In this document: piece after piece, positions 34,326 to 42,606 of the stretch
How the letters are laid out: the number at the start of each line of letters is the position of its first letter
How positions within the stretch are numbered: position 1 is the first letter of the stretch
Assembly (NCBI GenBank): GCA_039821605.1
Contig: JBCBNV010000003.1
Coordinates: forward strand, 310,001-374,000
Length of the DNA: 64,000 nt
Source of the DNA: CALBPI01 sp039821605
GTDB lineage: Bacteria; Pseudomonadota; Gammaproteobacteria; Steroidobacterales; Woeseiaceae
Direction: 5' to 3'
Made by a program: the position numbers and the translations under genes
Notes under the pieces: generated by a model
The model's database searches: none
The model's input: only the letters and a program-made list of their open reading frames with translations
What the model was told of the DNA's origin: nothing

Positions 34326-35618
34326 TTACCTTGCGTCCATGTAGTCCTTGAACGCGATCTTTTCGAGCTGGTCTGTGCCCTTGGCCCGCAGCGCCTCAAT
34401 CGCCTGGTCCTCGAGCACCATCGGTTCAATCTGTTGAAGGAACTTGGGGTCGGACAAGTAGTTTGCAACCATGCCGTCGCTGTCGTCATAGCCGGCGAAC
34501 AACTCACGCATCTTGGCTTCCACGCGATCACGCTCGACCGTGATGCCGGCCTGGCGGATGAATGCCTGCACGAGCAGGCTGACCTGCACGCGACGTTCCG
34601 CACCCGGCAGGAAATTCTCTGCGGGCGGCGCATCGGCGTGGTCCGTGACACCAAGCTGACGCATGGCCTCATGCTGCATCGTGTGCGCCTCTTCCTTAAC
34701 AAGAGACTGCGGCACCTCAAGCGGGTTCAGCGTCAGCAACTGGTCGAGCACCTGCTGCTTGATATCGGCGCGACGCTTGGTGGCCAGCTCCACGGCCATA
34801 TTCTCGCTGGCTTCCTGACGCAGCTGCGCCAGGTCACCCGACTCGACGCCGAAGCCCTTGACGAAGTCCTCGTCAATCTCCGGCAGCACCTTTTCGCTGA
34901 CCGTCTGAACATGGGCTTTGAACTCAGCCGTCTTGCCCGCCAGATCCTCGGCCGGGTAGTCGTCGGGATACGACACGTCGAACGTGCGTTCTTCGCCGGA
35001 CTTTGCCCCCGCGAGACCCTTGTCGAAATCCGGCAGCATCTGGCCACCGCCCAGCACGACGGGCACATTCTTGCCGCTGCCGTTCTCGATGGGCTCGCCG
35101 TCCAGGAAGCCGTCGAAATCGACGAGCGCCTGGTCGCCTTCGGCTGCGGCGCGGTCTACGGGCTCCCAGCTCGCGCGCTGCTCACGCAGGCTCTCGAGCA
35201 TGCGATCGATATCGGCATCCGCGATCTCAACTTCCGGGATCCGCACCTCGATCTTGTCGAGATCTTTGAGCGTGACCTCGGGGAAGACCTCGAATACCGC
35301 CGTGTACGTGAAGTCCTTGCCCTCGGCGACCTCCTCGGCCTCGATACTCGGGCTGCTCGCGGGGACGAGCTGCTCCTGCTGGATCGCCTCGGCGTAGCTC
35401 GACTGCATGAGCTCGGAGATGACCTCCTGGCGGACCTGCGGACCGTAGCGCTTGCGGATGACCTTGGCAGGCACCCTGCCCGGCCGGAAGCCTTCCATAC
35501 GCGCCGTGCGGCCCACGCGCTTGAGACGTTCGTCAATCTGAGCGTCAATCTGCTGGGCCGGAACCTGAACTTTCATGCGGCGCTCCAGCGCGCCGCTGGT
35601 CTCTACAGAAACCAACAT
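34326..35618 (-). CDS. tig: Trigger factor
   Basis: 430 residues: ribosome-binding domain with GFRPGRVP (43-50), FKBP-type PPIase domain (around 160-245, DQALVDFDGFLDGEPI), and the C-terminal chaperone arms. It meets nascent chains at the ribosome exit tunnel. It heads the tig-clpP-clpX-lon run and is preceded by the tRNA cluster. AAGG lies about 9 nt before the ATG. Confidence 0.97.
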   Translation of the reverse strand: MLVSVETSGALERRMKVQVPAQQIDAQIDERLKRVGRTARMEGFRPGRVPAKVIRKRYGPQVRQEVISELMQSSYAEAIQQEQLVPASSPSIEAEEVAEGKDFTYTAVFEVFPEVTLKDLDKIEVRIPEVEIADADIDRMLESLREQRASWEPVDRAAAEGDQALVDFDGFLDGEPIENGSGKNVPVVLGGGQMLPDFDKGLAGAKSGEERTFDVSYPDDYPAEDLAGKTAEFKAHVQTVSEKVLPEIDEDFVKGFGVESGDLAQLRQEASENMAVELATKRRADIKQQVLDQLLTLNPLEVPQSLVKEEAHTMQHEAMRQLGVTDHADAPPAENFLPGAERRVQVSLLVQAFIRQAGITVERDRVEAKMRELFAGYDDSDGMVANYLSDPKFLQQIEPMVLEDQAIEALRAKGTDQLEKIAFKDYMDAR

Positions 35619-35643
35619 CTGACATACCTTCTACAAGACATTG

Positions 35644-35667
35644 AAAACACGCCCGATTTGGTCGTGT
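35644..35667 (-). terminator. Probable terminator between tRNA-Leu and tig
   Basis: On the minus strand ACACG-A-CC / GG-G-CGTGT forms a stem interrupted by one mismatch, with a 5-base loop, ending in four T residues. It lies 20 bases after the tRNA-Leu CCA end. Termination may be partial, leaving some read-through into tig. Confidence 0.5.
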
Positions 35668-35687
35668 GAGAGTCACTTAGCGGGAAG

Positions 35688-35772
35688 TGGTGCGAAAGGA
35701 GAGACTCGAACTCTCACGGGTTGCCCCACCGGAACCTAAATCCGGCGCGTCTACCAATTCCGCCACTTCCGC
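35688..35772 (-). tRNA. tRNA-Leu (TAG)
   Basis: An 85-base class II tRNA with long variable arm and encoded CCA. Acceptor GCGGAAG pairs with CTTTCGC (one G-T), the anticodon loop TTTAGGT gives TAG, and the T-arm has AGTTCGAGTCT. It is the last tRNA of the Pro-Arg-His-Leu unit. Confidence 0.96.
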
Positions 35773-35873
35773 AACGCCCGCCATCGGATCAGCCGGCAAT
35801 TATAGCAACTCACTCACCCGCTTGGGGCGAATGTTGCACGGCAACAAACAAGGATCGAAATACACCAAGGGAA

Positions 35874-36000
35874 TGGGGTGGACGATGGGACTCGAACCCA
35901 CTAGCCCTAAGATCACAACCCGGGGCTCTACCCTGCCACTGCGTGGCCCCGCCACGCCCGATTGTCTATCGGTGGGCGTAGCTCAGTTGCCAGAGCCCGG
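35874..36000 (-). pseudogene. Rearranged, non-functional tRNA-His copy
   Basis: Positions 35870-35901 and 35911-35932 repeat the 3' half of the intact tRNA-His at a constant offset of 147 bases: CCA end, acceptor 3' strand, T-arm, anticodon loop with GTG. Nine bases between them have changed (35902-35910), which breaks the 3' anticodon stem. The 5' half is missing at the expected place. It instead appears on the opposite strand at 35971-36000 (GGTGGGCGTAGCTCAGTTG, then a diverged D-arm). No cloverleaf can form. A separate hairpin (GCGTGGC-CCC-GCCACGC, 35941-35957) lies between the fragments. Confidence 0.85.
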
Positions 36001-36020
36001 CTGCGGTTGCCTGAAAGGAA

Positions 36021-36097
36021 TGGGGTGGACGATGGGACTCGAACCCACGACGACCGGGATCACAACCCGGGGCTCTACCAACTGAGCTACGCCCACC
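36021..36097 (-). tRNA. tRNA-His (GTG)
   Basis: A 77-base tRNA including encoded G-1, which faces C73 as required for histidine identity, and encoded CCA. Acceptor GTGGGCG pairs with CGTCCAC (one G-T). The anticodon loop TTGTGAT gives GTG. It is intact, unlike the rearranged copy downstream. Confidence 0.97.
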
Positions 36098-36122
36098 ATT
36101 GTTTGTGGCATTCCATCGGGGC

Positions 36123-36199
36123 TGGCACGCCCGGCAGGACTCGAACCTGCAACCTACGGCTTAGAAGGCCGTTGCTCTATCCGGTTGAGCTACGGGCGC
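36123..36199 (-). tRNA. tRNA-Arg (TCT)
   Basis: 77 bases with encoded CCA. Acceptor GCGCCCG pairs with CGGGCGT (first pair G-T), the anticodon loop CTTCTAA gives TCT, and the T-arm has GGTTCGAGTCC. It reads AGA/AGG codons, which are rare in this GC-rich coding sequence. Confidence 0.96.
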
Positions 36200-36238
36200 A
36201 TCCGGGACGCCTTGCAGACCCGCGGTCCGGCGGGCTGA

Positions 36239-36315
36239 TGGTCGGGGCAGAGAGATTCGAACTCCCGACCCTCTGCTCCCAAAGCAGATGCGCTACCAGA
36301 CTGCGCCATGCCCCG
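36239..36315 (-). tRNA. tRNA-Pro (TGG)
   Basis: 77 bases with encoded CCA. Acceptor CGGGGCA pairs with TGCCCCG, the anticodon loop TTTGGGA gives TGG, and the T-arm has AGTTCGAATCT. It is the first tRNA of the Pro-Arg-His-Leu unit and lies just after a strong promoter. Confidence 0.97.
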
Positions 36316-36366
36316 AGTGACAGCTCCGATTGCGACGGGGCCTGTACGACCCGCTTCGCGAGGCGA

Positions 36367-36395
36367 ATCATACGTTTGGCCCCTGGGGCAGTCAA
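36367..36395 (-). promoter_or_regulatory. Strong sigma-70 promoter of the tRNA(Pro-Arg-His-Leu) unit
   Basis: Minus-strand TTGACT, 17 bases, TATGAT: near-consensus elements at ideal spacing. The discriminator that follows (TCGCCTCGCG) is GC-rich, as in stringently controlled stable-RNA promoters. It lies about 50 bases before tRNA-Pro. Confidence 0.85.
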
Positions 36396-36405
36396 CGCAC
36401 ACGGC

Positions 36406-36435
36406 TTGGGCGCGGGCGCCCCGCTCTGCTATCGT
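36406..36435 (+). promoter_or_regulatory. Possible promoter for ppiA-lpxH
   Basis: TTGGGC, 18 bases, TATCGT, preceded by TGC so that it resembles an extended -10. It is back-to-back with the tRNA promoter and about 30 bases before the ppiA ATG. The match is moderate. Confidence 0.4.
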
Positions 36436-36466
36436 GCCGCCAGCCCGTGACCGAGGAACCCTGCAC

Positions 36467-37120
36467 ATGCGCACTGCCATCCTGTTTGCACTGTCCCTGA
36501 CGCTGGCCTGCCTGTCCGCGTCGGCCCAGGAGCTTCCCGAACCACTCTCGGGCTTCCCGCAGGTGCTTGTGACCACGAGCCACGGCGAATTCGTCATTGA
36601 ACTGGAGGGCCGCCGCGCCCCCGTCACCGCGGCGCGCTTCGCAGAGCGGGTCCGCGAGGGCTACTACGACGGCACCATCTTTCACCGCGTCATCAAGGAC
36701 TTCGTGATCCAGGGCGGCGGCCACAAGACCGACTACAGCGAGACACCAGACGTACCGCTCATGATCAACGAGTCTGGCAACGGCCTGAGCAATGAGTTTG
36801 GCACGGTGGCCATGGCCCGCGGTGAGGATCCTCACACCGCCACGACGCAGTTCTACGTCAACCTCAAGGACAATACGGCGCTCGACCCGCGTTCGGACCG
36901 CTGGGGCTACACCGTGTTCGGGCGCGTCACCGCGGGCATGGAGACGGTAGAGAAGATCGGCAACATCCCAACGGGCCCCGGCGGACCGTTCGCCAAGGAG
37001 GTGCCCGCGGTGCCGGCCATCGTGCGCAGTATGCGCATCCTGACCGACGAGGAAGTGGCCGCGCGCGTGCAGGCGGAGCTAGACGCGGCGCGCAAAGCGT
37101 TAGAAGACGCGACGGACTGA
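36467..37120 (+). CDS. ppiA: Periplasmic cyclophilin-type peptidyl-prolyl isomerase
   Basis: I start at the ATG giving MRTAILFALSLTLACLSASA, a clear signal peptide, with GAGGA upstream; earlier in-frame codons run into the tRNA region. The 217-residue chain has cyclophilin motifs FHRVIKDFVIQGG, TTQFYVNL and GYTVFGRV. The usual active-site Arg is in FHRVI. It speeds proline isomerisation in the periplasm. A short helical tail follows the domain. The stop shares a base with the lpxH ATG (TGATG). Confidence 0.93.
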   Translation: MRTAILFALSLTLACLSASAQELPEPLSGFPQVLVTTSHGEFVIELEGRRAPVTAARFAERVREGYYDGTIFHRVIKDFVIQGGGHKTDYSETPDVPLMINESGNGLSNEFGTVAMARGEDPHTATTQFYVNLKDNTALDPRSDRWGYTVFGRVTAGMETVEKIGNIPTGPGGPFAKEVPAVPAIVRSMRILTDEEVAARVQAELDAARKALEDATD

Positions 37121-37845
37121 TGGCGACGCTGTTCATTTCCGACCTGCATCTCGAACCGGGTCGCCCCGATATCGGCGACCAGTTCGAGACGTTTCTCAAA
37201 GGCGAGGCGCGCGACGCGGAAACGCTCTACATCCTGGGCGACCTGTTTGAAGCCTGGATCGGCGACGACGACCCAGACCCCTACAACAATTGCGTGCAGG
37301 ATCTACTCGCCGAATACAGCGCCACGGGTGTGCGCTGTTATTTCATGCACGGCAATCGCGACTTTCTCATCGGCGCGCAGTTTGCCGAACGCACTGGATT
37401 TGAGGTGCTGGATGATCCCGTGGTGCACGACATCCACGGCACCGCCGTACTGCTGAGCCACGGCGATCGCTATTGCACCGATGACCGCGAGTACCAGGCG
37501 GTGCGACGCACCGTGCGCGACCCGGCATGGCAGCAACAGGTCCTCTCGTTACCCGTCGAAGCCAGGCGCAAGCTGGCCGGCGACGCGCGCGCCGAGTCCA
37601 GCGCCGCCAACGCGGACAAGTCGATCGACATCATGGACGTCAATGCCGCGGCCATCGAAGCCGCCATGACCGAAGCCGGTGTTGACACCCTGCTGCACGG
37701 CCACACACACCGACCTGCCGTACACGAGCTGACCCGCGCGGACGGGCGCGAGGCGCGACGCATTGTGCTCGGTGACTGGTATACGCAGGGCAGCGTGGGC
37801 CGCTGGACGTCAGCGGGCTTCGAGCTCGCGAGCTTGCCGCGATGA
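37120..37845 (+). CDS. lpxH: UDP-2,3-diacylglucosamine diphosphatase
   Basis: A calcineurin-like phosphoesterase of 241 residues with all metal-binding motifs: FISDLHLE, GDLFEAWIGDD, HGNRDFLIG, LSHGD and HGHTHRP. It converts UDP-2,3-diacylglucosamine to lipid X in lipid A synthesis at the inner membrane. The coupled ppiA-lpxH pair mirrors the ppiB-lpxH neighbourhood of E. coli. It ends tail-to-tail with miaE. Confidence 0.96.
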   Translation: MATLFISDLHLEPGRPDIGDQFETFLKGEARDAETLYILGDLFEAWIGDDDPDPYNNCVQDLLAEYSATGVRCYFMHGNRDFLIGAQFAERTGFEVLDDPVVHDIHGTAVLLSHGDRYCTDDREYQAVRRTVRDPAWQQQVLSLPVEARRKLAGDARAESSAANADKSIDIMDVNAAAIEAAMTEAGVDTLLHGHTHRPAVHELTRADGREARRIVLGDWYTQGSVGRWTSAGFELASLPR

Positions 37846-37852
37846 CCCGATT

Positions 37853-38509
37853 TCAGCAGTTGGCGGGCGGACCGCTGTGAAAGCGCAATGTGTCCGCGGG
37901 CGTCGCGATCAGCGCTTGTTCGCGCTCACGCAGCACCGCGAGTCGCGCCGTCACGACTGACGCATCGCCGTCTGCCGCCTCGTGAGCAAGTTCAAGGTAG
38001 TGCTCGAAATGGCGAGCCTCGCTGGCCAGCAAACCTCGGTAGAAGCGCGCCAGCGATTCGGGAAGCAGCGGCGCGATGAGCGCGAAGCGTTCGCAGGAAC
38101 GCGCTTCAATGAGTGCGCCGATGATCAAGGTGTCGACGAGGCGCAGGGGCTCATCGCGCAGCGCTACAGCCTTGAGCCCCGCGGCATAACCCGAGGCCGA
38201 AAGCTGCCGCATCGCGATGCCATGCTCATCCATGCAGTGCTGCACCTGCTCATAGTGGCGCAACTCCTCGCGCGCAAGCCGCGACATACGATAGATCAGC
38301 GTCGTGCGTTCGGGATAGCGGTGCATGAGCGCCAGCGCGCTGGCCGCCGCCTTGAGCTCGCAGTTGGCGTGATCGATGAGCAGAGTCTCGAGATCCGCGG
38401 CCAGCGCCTCTGCCCAGTCCGGCGATGACGCCGTGCCAAGAAACGCACGAATCGGTGCGGGCACCTCACGCGCGAAACCCTCGGCAATGCTATCGGCGGC
38501 TGCGCTCAT
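37853..38509 (-). CDS. miaE: tRNA-(ms[2]io[6]A) hydroxylase
   Basis: 218 residues from the ATG overlapping the purF stop (ATGA). A four-helix diiron protein with two ExxH motifs, EELRHYEQV and EARHFEHY, plus the supporting glutamates in ANCELKAAA and EARSCERF. MiaE hydroxylates the isopentenyl group of ms2i6A37 in tRNAs reading U-starting codons, using O2. It is translationally coupled to purF at the end of the long asd-to-purF run, a position I do not know from model species. Confidence 0.93.
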   Translation of the reverse strand: MSAAADSIAEGFAREVPAPIRAFLGTASSPDWAEALAADLETLLIDHANCELKAAASALALMHRYPERTTLIYRMSRLAREELRHYEQVQHCMDEHGIAMRQLSASGYAAGLKAVALRDEPLRLVDTLIIGALIEARSCERFALIAPLLPESLARFYRGLLASEARHFEHYLELAHEAADGDASVVTARLAVLREREQALIATPADTLRFHSGPPANC

Positions 38510-40023
38510 ACCACGTAGCGGTGTTCGCCCAGCCCCGCGCGCCGGTCGTCTTCGTCGCTGGCGCGGCGCACGGCATCGGCGCGTGAGGCCTCGACACGCG
38601 CGAGGTAGGTTTCCGACACATCGCCTGTAACGTACTCGCCCGAGAAGCACGAGGTGTCGAAGCTTGTGATGTGCGCGTGCTTGTGCGCCACGGAATCGAC
38701 GAGCCCGTCGAGGTCCTGGTAGATCAGCCAGTCCGCGCCAATCTCGGCCTCGATCTCGGCCTCGCTGCGGCGATTTGCCACGAGCTCGGGCGCAGCGGGC
38801 ATATCGATACCGTACACATTGGGATAACGCACGGGCGGTGCCGCCGAGGCGAAGTAGACTTTGCGCGCCCCGGCCTCGCGCGCCATGCGGATGATCTGCT
38901 GTGAGGTCGTGCCGCGCACGATGGAATCGTCGACGAGCAGCACGTTCTTGTTGCGAAACTCGAGATCGATGGCATTCAGCTTGCGGCGCACTGAGCGCTC
39001 GCGCTGCTCCTGGCCTGGCATGATGAAGGTGCGCCCGATGTAACGGTTCTTGATGAAGCCTTCGCGGTACTTGACCCCCAGACCATGCGCGACCTGCACC
39101 GCCGCCGTTCGACTCGTGTCAGGGATGGGAATCACGACATCGATATCGTGATCGGGGCGCTCCCGCAGAATTTTCTCTGCGAGTGTGTCGCCCATGCGCA
39201 GCCGCGCCTTGTACACCGAGATATTGTCGACAATCGAATCCGGCCGCGCGAAGTAGACGTACTCGAAAATGCAGGGCGAGTAGCTCTTCGGTGCCACGCA
39301 CTGATGGGTATGTAACGCGCCGTCACGGTCGATATAGACGGCCTCGCCGGGACTCACATCGCGCATGAGCGTGAAGTCCAGCGCGTCAAGCGCAACGCTT
39401 TCGGATGCGAGCATGTACTCGCGACCCGCCGCTGTGTCCCGGTGTCCCAGCACCAGCGGTCGGATGCCCCAGGGATCACGAAAACCCAGCAAGCCATTAC
39501 CGATGACCATGGCCACGACCGCGTAAGCGCCCGAACACCGATCGTGCAGTTTCGAGACAGCCTCGAACACGCCCTCAGGCGTCAGCTGCTCGTCATTGGC
39601 ATCGCCGAGCTCGTGCGCAAGCACATTGAGCAACACCTCGCTGTCGGAGCCCGTGTGCAGGTGGCGGCGATCCTTGCCCACCAGCATGCGGTCGAGCTCG
39701 GCCGTATTGGTGAGATTGCCGTTGTGGGCCAGCAGCACACCGAACGGCGAGTTCACATAGAACGGCTGCGCCTCACTGGAACTCGAGCAACCCGCTGTCG
39801 GATAGCGCACGTGGCCCAGACCGGCGTTGCCGCGCAGCCGCAGCATGTGCCGCTGCTGAAAGACATCGCGGACAAGGCCGTTCTTCTTGCGCTGGTAGAT
39901 ACGCTCGCCATCGCTGGTCACGATGCCCGCGGCGTCCTGGCCGCGGTGCTGCAGGACGGTCAGCGCGTCGTAGATCGACTGGTTGACCGGCGAATGGCCA
40001 TAGATGCCGACAATGCCGCACAT
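38506..40023 (-). CDS. purF: Amidophosphoribosyltransferase
   Basis: 505 residues. Cys2 (MCGIVGIYG) becomes the N-terminal nucleophile for glutamine hydrolysis without propeptide. The phosphoribosyltransferase half has the PRPP motif VLLVDDSIVRGTTSQ. It commits PRPP to purine synthesis. The ATG shares one base with the cvpA stop (TGATG), the classic cvpA-purF pair. Confidence 0.98.
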   Translation of the reverse strand: MCGIVGIYGHSPVNQSIYDALTVLQHRGQDAAGIVTSDGERIYQRKKNGLVRDVFQQRHMLRLRGNAGLGHVRYPTAGCSSSSEAQPFYVNSPFGVLLAHNGNLTNTAELDRMLVGKDRRHLHTGSDSEVLLNVLAHELGDANDEQLTPEGVFEAVSKLHDRCSGAYAVVAMVIGNGLLGFRDPWGIRPLVLGHRDTAAGREYMLASESVALDALDFTLMRDVSPGEAVYIDRDGALHTHQCVAPKSYSPCIFEYVYFARPDSIVDNISVYKARLRMGDTLAEKILRERPDHDIDVVIPIPDTSRTAAVQVAHGLGVKYREGFIKNRYIGRTFIMPGQEQRERSVRRKLNAIDLEFRNKNVLLVDDSIVRGTTSQQIIRMAREAGARKVYFASAAPPVRYPNVYGIDMPAAPELVANRRSEAEIEAEIGADWLIYQDLDGLVDSVAHKHAHITSFDTSCFSGEYVTGDVSETYLARVEASRADAVRRASDEDDRRAGLGEHRYVV

Positions 40024-40550
40024 CAGGTGCGCACCTCAGCGTCGGGTTCTGGCTCGGGCGCGATCTCATCACGCAAGTAGTCAAACGCCTTGGGCGCAAT
40101 GATCGAGATCGACTTCGCCATCGAGGTCGCAAAGGGAAGCAGTTTCGATTCCTGCCACCAGTCATCGCCGTCGAGCTCGAGGTAGGGTCCGGCAATCACA
40201 ATGAGTCCGCAAATCACCGCGCCGCGCAGGAAGCCAAAACCGGCCCCCAGCGTGCGGTCGACGCCCGACATCCCCACCTGGTTCAGGAAATGAGAAATGC
40301 TCCAGCCCGCGAGGCCACCGAGCATCAAAACCAGCGTGAAGATCGCGATTCGCGCCACCCAGGTCTTGAGTGCGGGTGATTCTATCCAGCCGCCGAGCAG
40401 GCCCTCGCCCACGGGCGCGAACTGGAATGCCGCCCAGACGGCGATCACAAGCGACGCCAGCGAGACTGCCTCCTTGACGAAGCCGCGAAACACGCCAACC
40501 ACTATCGAAACGACAATGATCGCGATAAATACCCAGTCTAGAACGGTCAT
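40023..40550 (-). CDS. cvpA: CvpA family inner-membrane protein
   Basis: 175 residues from the ATG giving MTVLDWVFIAIIVVSIVVG; the longer frame would run into the dedD end. Four membrane helices with the conserved RGFVKEAVSLASL segment. CvpA supports colicin V release and bile/envelope tolerance in enterics; the basic function is unknown. It is coupled to purF. Confidence 0.94.
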   Translation of the reverse strand: MTVLDWVFIAIIVVSIVVGVFRGFVKEAVSLASLVIAVWAAFQFAPVGEGLLGGWIESPALKTWVARIAIFTLVLMLGGLAGWSISHFLNQVGMSGVDRTLGAGFGFLRGAVICGLIVIAGPYLELDGDDWWQESKLLPFATSMAKSISIIAPKAFDYLRDEIAPEPEPDAEVRT

Positions 40551-40620
40551 AGCGCGGCGCTGGCAGGAAAACGCCGCAAGCTTATCAGAGGCGTGCCGGT
40601 CACCGGTACGCGCACGTGAA

Positions 40621-41319
40621 TCAGGGGTGGGGAACGACGGCAGCCGAGCCCTGCCCGCTGGCCGTGAGCTCGGCGGCAACTGCGGAGGCTTCGGCGCGAC
40701 TGGCCTGGGGACCGACCCGGACGCGGTGCAGGGTGCGCCCTCCGGACTCGACCTGGCTCAGGAACGCGAGCAGCCCTTGCCCGCGCAGTTCGCTGGCCAG
40801 CCGTTGCGCATTCTCCCGGTTGGAAAAGCTGCCCACCTGAACGGCCCAAAGTTGCCCGTCGCCCGCTGCCGTGGCCGGCTGCGGCCGCGTTTCGGGCACG
40901 GGCTCAGGCGCCGCGACAACAGCCTCTGTCGGCTCGGCATCACGCGGCGTCGGGGTCGTCACGACGGGCGGAGGCTCCGGATCGGTGGGCGTCTCGACTT
41001 CCGGCGCGCTCGTTTCCGGTGCCGTCGTGTCATCACGAGCGGCCGTGGTGTCCGCGCCCTGTGGCAGGGGCAGCTCGGTAACAGGTGCCGCCTCAGGCTC
41101 CGAAACGCTGCTCGCGTCGTCCTCGGGCTCTGTCAGTGTCACCGTCTCGCGCCGAAGCGTCGCGCCGCCGGCCGCGTCGGAATCGGGCAAGGCGAGCTCA
41201 CGCGACACCACGGCGTCGCTGTCGTCGCCGCCCTCGTCCAGAAACACGGGGATCAACAGCCACGCAACGGTGACAATGACGACAGCGCCAATCAGGCGCT
41301 CTTTCGCGGGCCGTTCCAT
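40621..41319 (-). CDS. dedD: SPOR-domain cell-division protein DedD
   Basis: 232 residues: a short cytoplasmic start, one membrane helix (IGAVVIVTVAWLLIPVFL, 10-27), a Pro/Thr/Glu-rich linker, and a C-terminal SPOR domain (about 155-230, WAVQVGSFSNRENAQRLASE). SPOR domains bind denuded glycan at the septum. It lies between folC and cvpA, as in E. coli and Pseudomonas. Confidence 0.93.
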   Translation of the reverse strand: MERPAKERLIGAVVIVTVAWLLIPVFLDEGGDDSDAVVSRELALPDSDAAGGATLRRETVTLTEPEDDASSVSEPEAAPVTELPLPQGADTTAARDDTTAPETSAPEVETPTDPEPPPVVTTPTPRDAEPTEAVVAAPEPVPETRPQPATAAGDGQLWAVQVGSFSNRENAQRLASELRGQGLLAFLSQVESGGRTLHRVRVGPQASRAEASAVAAELTASGQGSAAVVPHP

Positions 41320-41328
41320 GGTGCGGGA

Positions 41329-42606
41329 TTATAGCCGAGCGCGCACGGCGCCAACGACAGGGAATGAACCGGCAACAACGATTCTGCCGTCGTCGGGGGT
41401 GAGTCGCCGTGCCTCGCGCAATCCGGCCGCGGGTGAGCCCGCAATCAGCGCCGGCATGCCAGACACCTGCGCCATGCGCCGCGCGAGCACATCGGCCTCG
41501 AGCGGGCGCGCACCGCTGGCTGCAACCGCAATCCAGCGCGCCGTGACAGGTACCAGCTGCCCGAGCAGGTCGTCCACGGGCTTATCGCGCATGGCGCCGA
41601 ATACAAGCGTATTGCCGCCCTCGCGTGGATTCGACTCGAGCCAAGCGCGCAACCTCGCCACAGACTCGACGTTGTGCGCCACATCAAGCAGAACCGGGGG
41701 TGTGCCCGCAACCTGTTCGAGCCGCGCCGGCGGCCGTGCGGTCGCCAGCTGGGTGCGGACCACCGCGTCCTCGGGCAACAGGGACAGTGCTTCGAGCAAG
41801 GCCAGGCAGCCACTCGCATTGTCGCGCATGGCGACATCGCAGTCGGCGTCTAGCGAATCTATGTTGCGCGCCGCACCGCGCCACGACCAGGGGCCCTCTC
41901 CGGCTTCCGAATCGAAGTCCTGACCGAGTGCCAGGACCCGGGCTCCCACATCCGCCGCGTGTGCCAGGACGCTGTCGGGAATATCGCGGGTCGCAATTAC
42001 GGCAGCCTTGTCTCGTCGAAACACGCCGGCCTTTTCGTGGCCGATGGCCTCGCGCGTGTCACCGAGCCAACGCTGGTGGTCGAGCCCGACATTGGTGAGC
42101 AACGCGCCGTCGGCCGCAACGACGTTGACAGCATCGAGCCTGCCGCCCAAGCCGACCTCAAGCACGCGCGCACCCACGTTTTCGGCACGAAACACGGCAA
42201 ACGCCGCCAGCGTCGCGTACTCGAAATAGCTGAGTTCCGTGTCGCCACGCGCGGCCTCGACGGCCTCGAAAGCCGAGACGAGAGCCTCGTCAGTAACGGG
42301 CGCGCCGCCGACGTAAATGCGCTCGCAAAAATCGACGAGGTGCGGTGAGGTGTAGCGGCCGACGCGAATGCCCTGCGCCGACAGCAGCGCATCGAGCAGG
42401 TGAACGCAGGATCCCTTGCCGTTGGTGCCGGCAACGACGAGCGTCGGCACGTCGATCTCGACATCGAGTCGACCGTAGACATCGGCGATACGGTCAAGGC
42501 CCAACACCATGCGACCCGGGTCGAGCCGCGCCAGCCTGGCGAGCCAGCGCGACAACGCGGTTGTCGGGCGGTAAGGCCTGAGGTCAGTCGGGGGCGTCCT
42601 GCTCAC
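41329..42606 (-). CDS. folC: Bifunctional dihydrofolate synthase/folylpolyglutamate synthase
   Basis: 425 residues with the ATP loop VVAGTNGKGSCVHLLDAL, the TSPHLVDFCERI segment, and LEVGLGGRLDAVN. It adds glutamate to dihydropteroate and to folates. The GTG start lies 23 bases inside accD; no good ribosome-binding site is seen, so coupling to accD translation is likely. A TTG 17 codons later is a weaker alternative. Confidence 0.95.
   Translation of the reverse strand: MSRTPPTDLRPYRPTTALSRWLARLARLDPGRMVLGLDRIADVYGRLDVEIDVPTLVVAGTNGKGSCVHLLDALLSAQGIRVGRYTSPHLVDFCERIYVGGAPVTDEALVSAFEAVEAARGDTELSYFEYATLAAFAVFRAENVGARVLEVGLGGRLDAVNVVAADGALLTNVGLDHQRWLGDTREAIGHEKAGVFRRDKAAVIATRDIPDSVLAHAADVGARVLALGQDFDSEAGEGPWSWRGAARNIDSLDADCDVAMRDNASGCLALLEALSLLPEDAVVRTQLATARPPARLEQVAGTPPVLLDVAHNVESVARLRAWLESNPREGGNTLVFGAMRDKPVDDLLGQLVPVTARWIAVAASGARPLEADVLARRMAQVSGMPALIAGSPAAGLREARRLTPDDGRIVVAGSFPVVGAVRARL

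Noticed and set aside
35971..36030. A plus-strand tRNA beginning GGTGGGCGTAGCTCAG
   Set aside because: Only the 5' third resembles tRNA-His; no anticodon stem, T-arm or matching acceptor follows, so it is the inverted half of a remnant.
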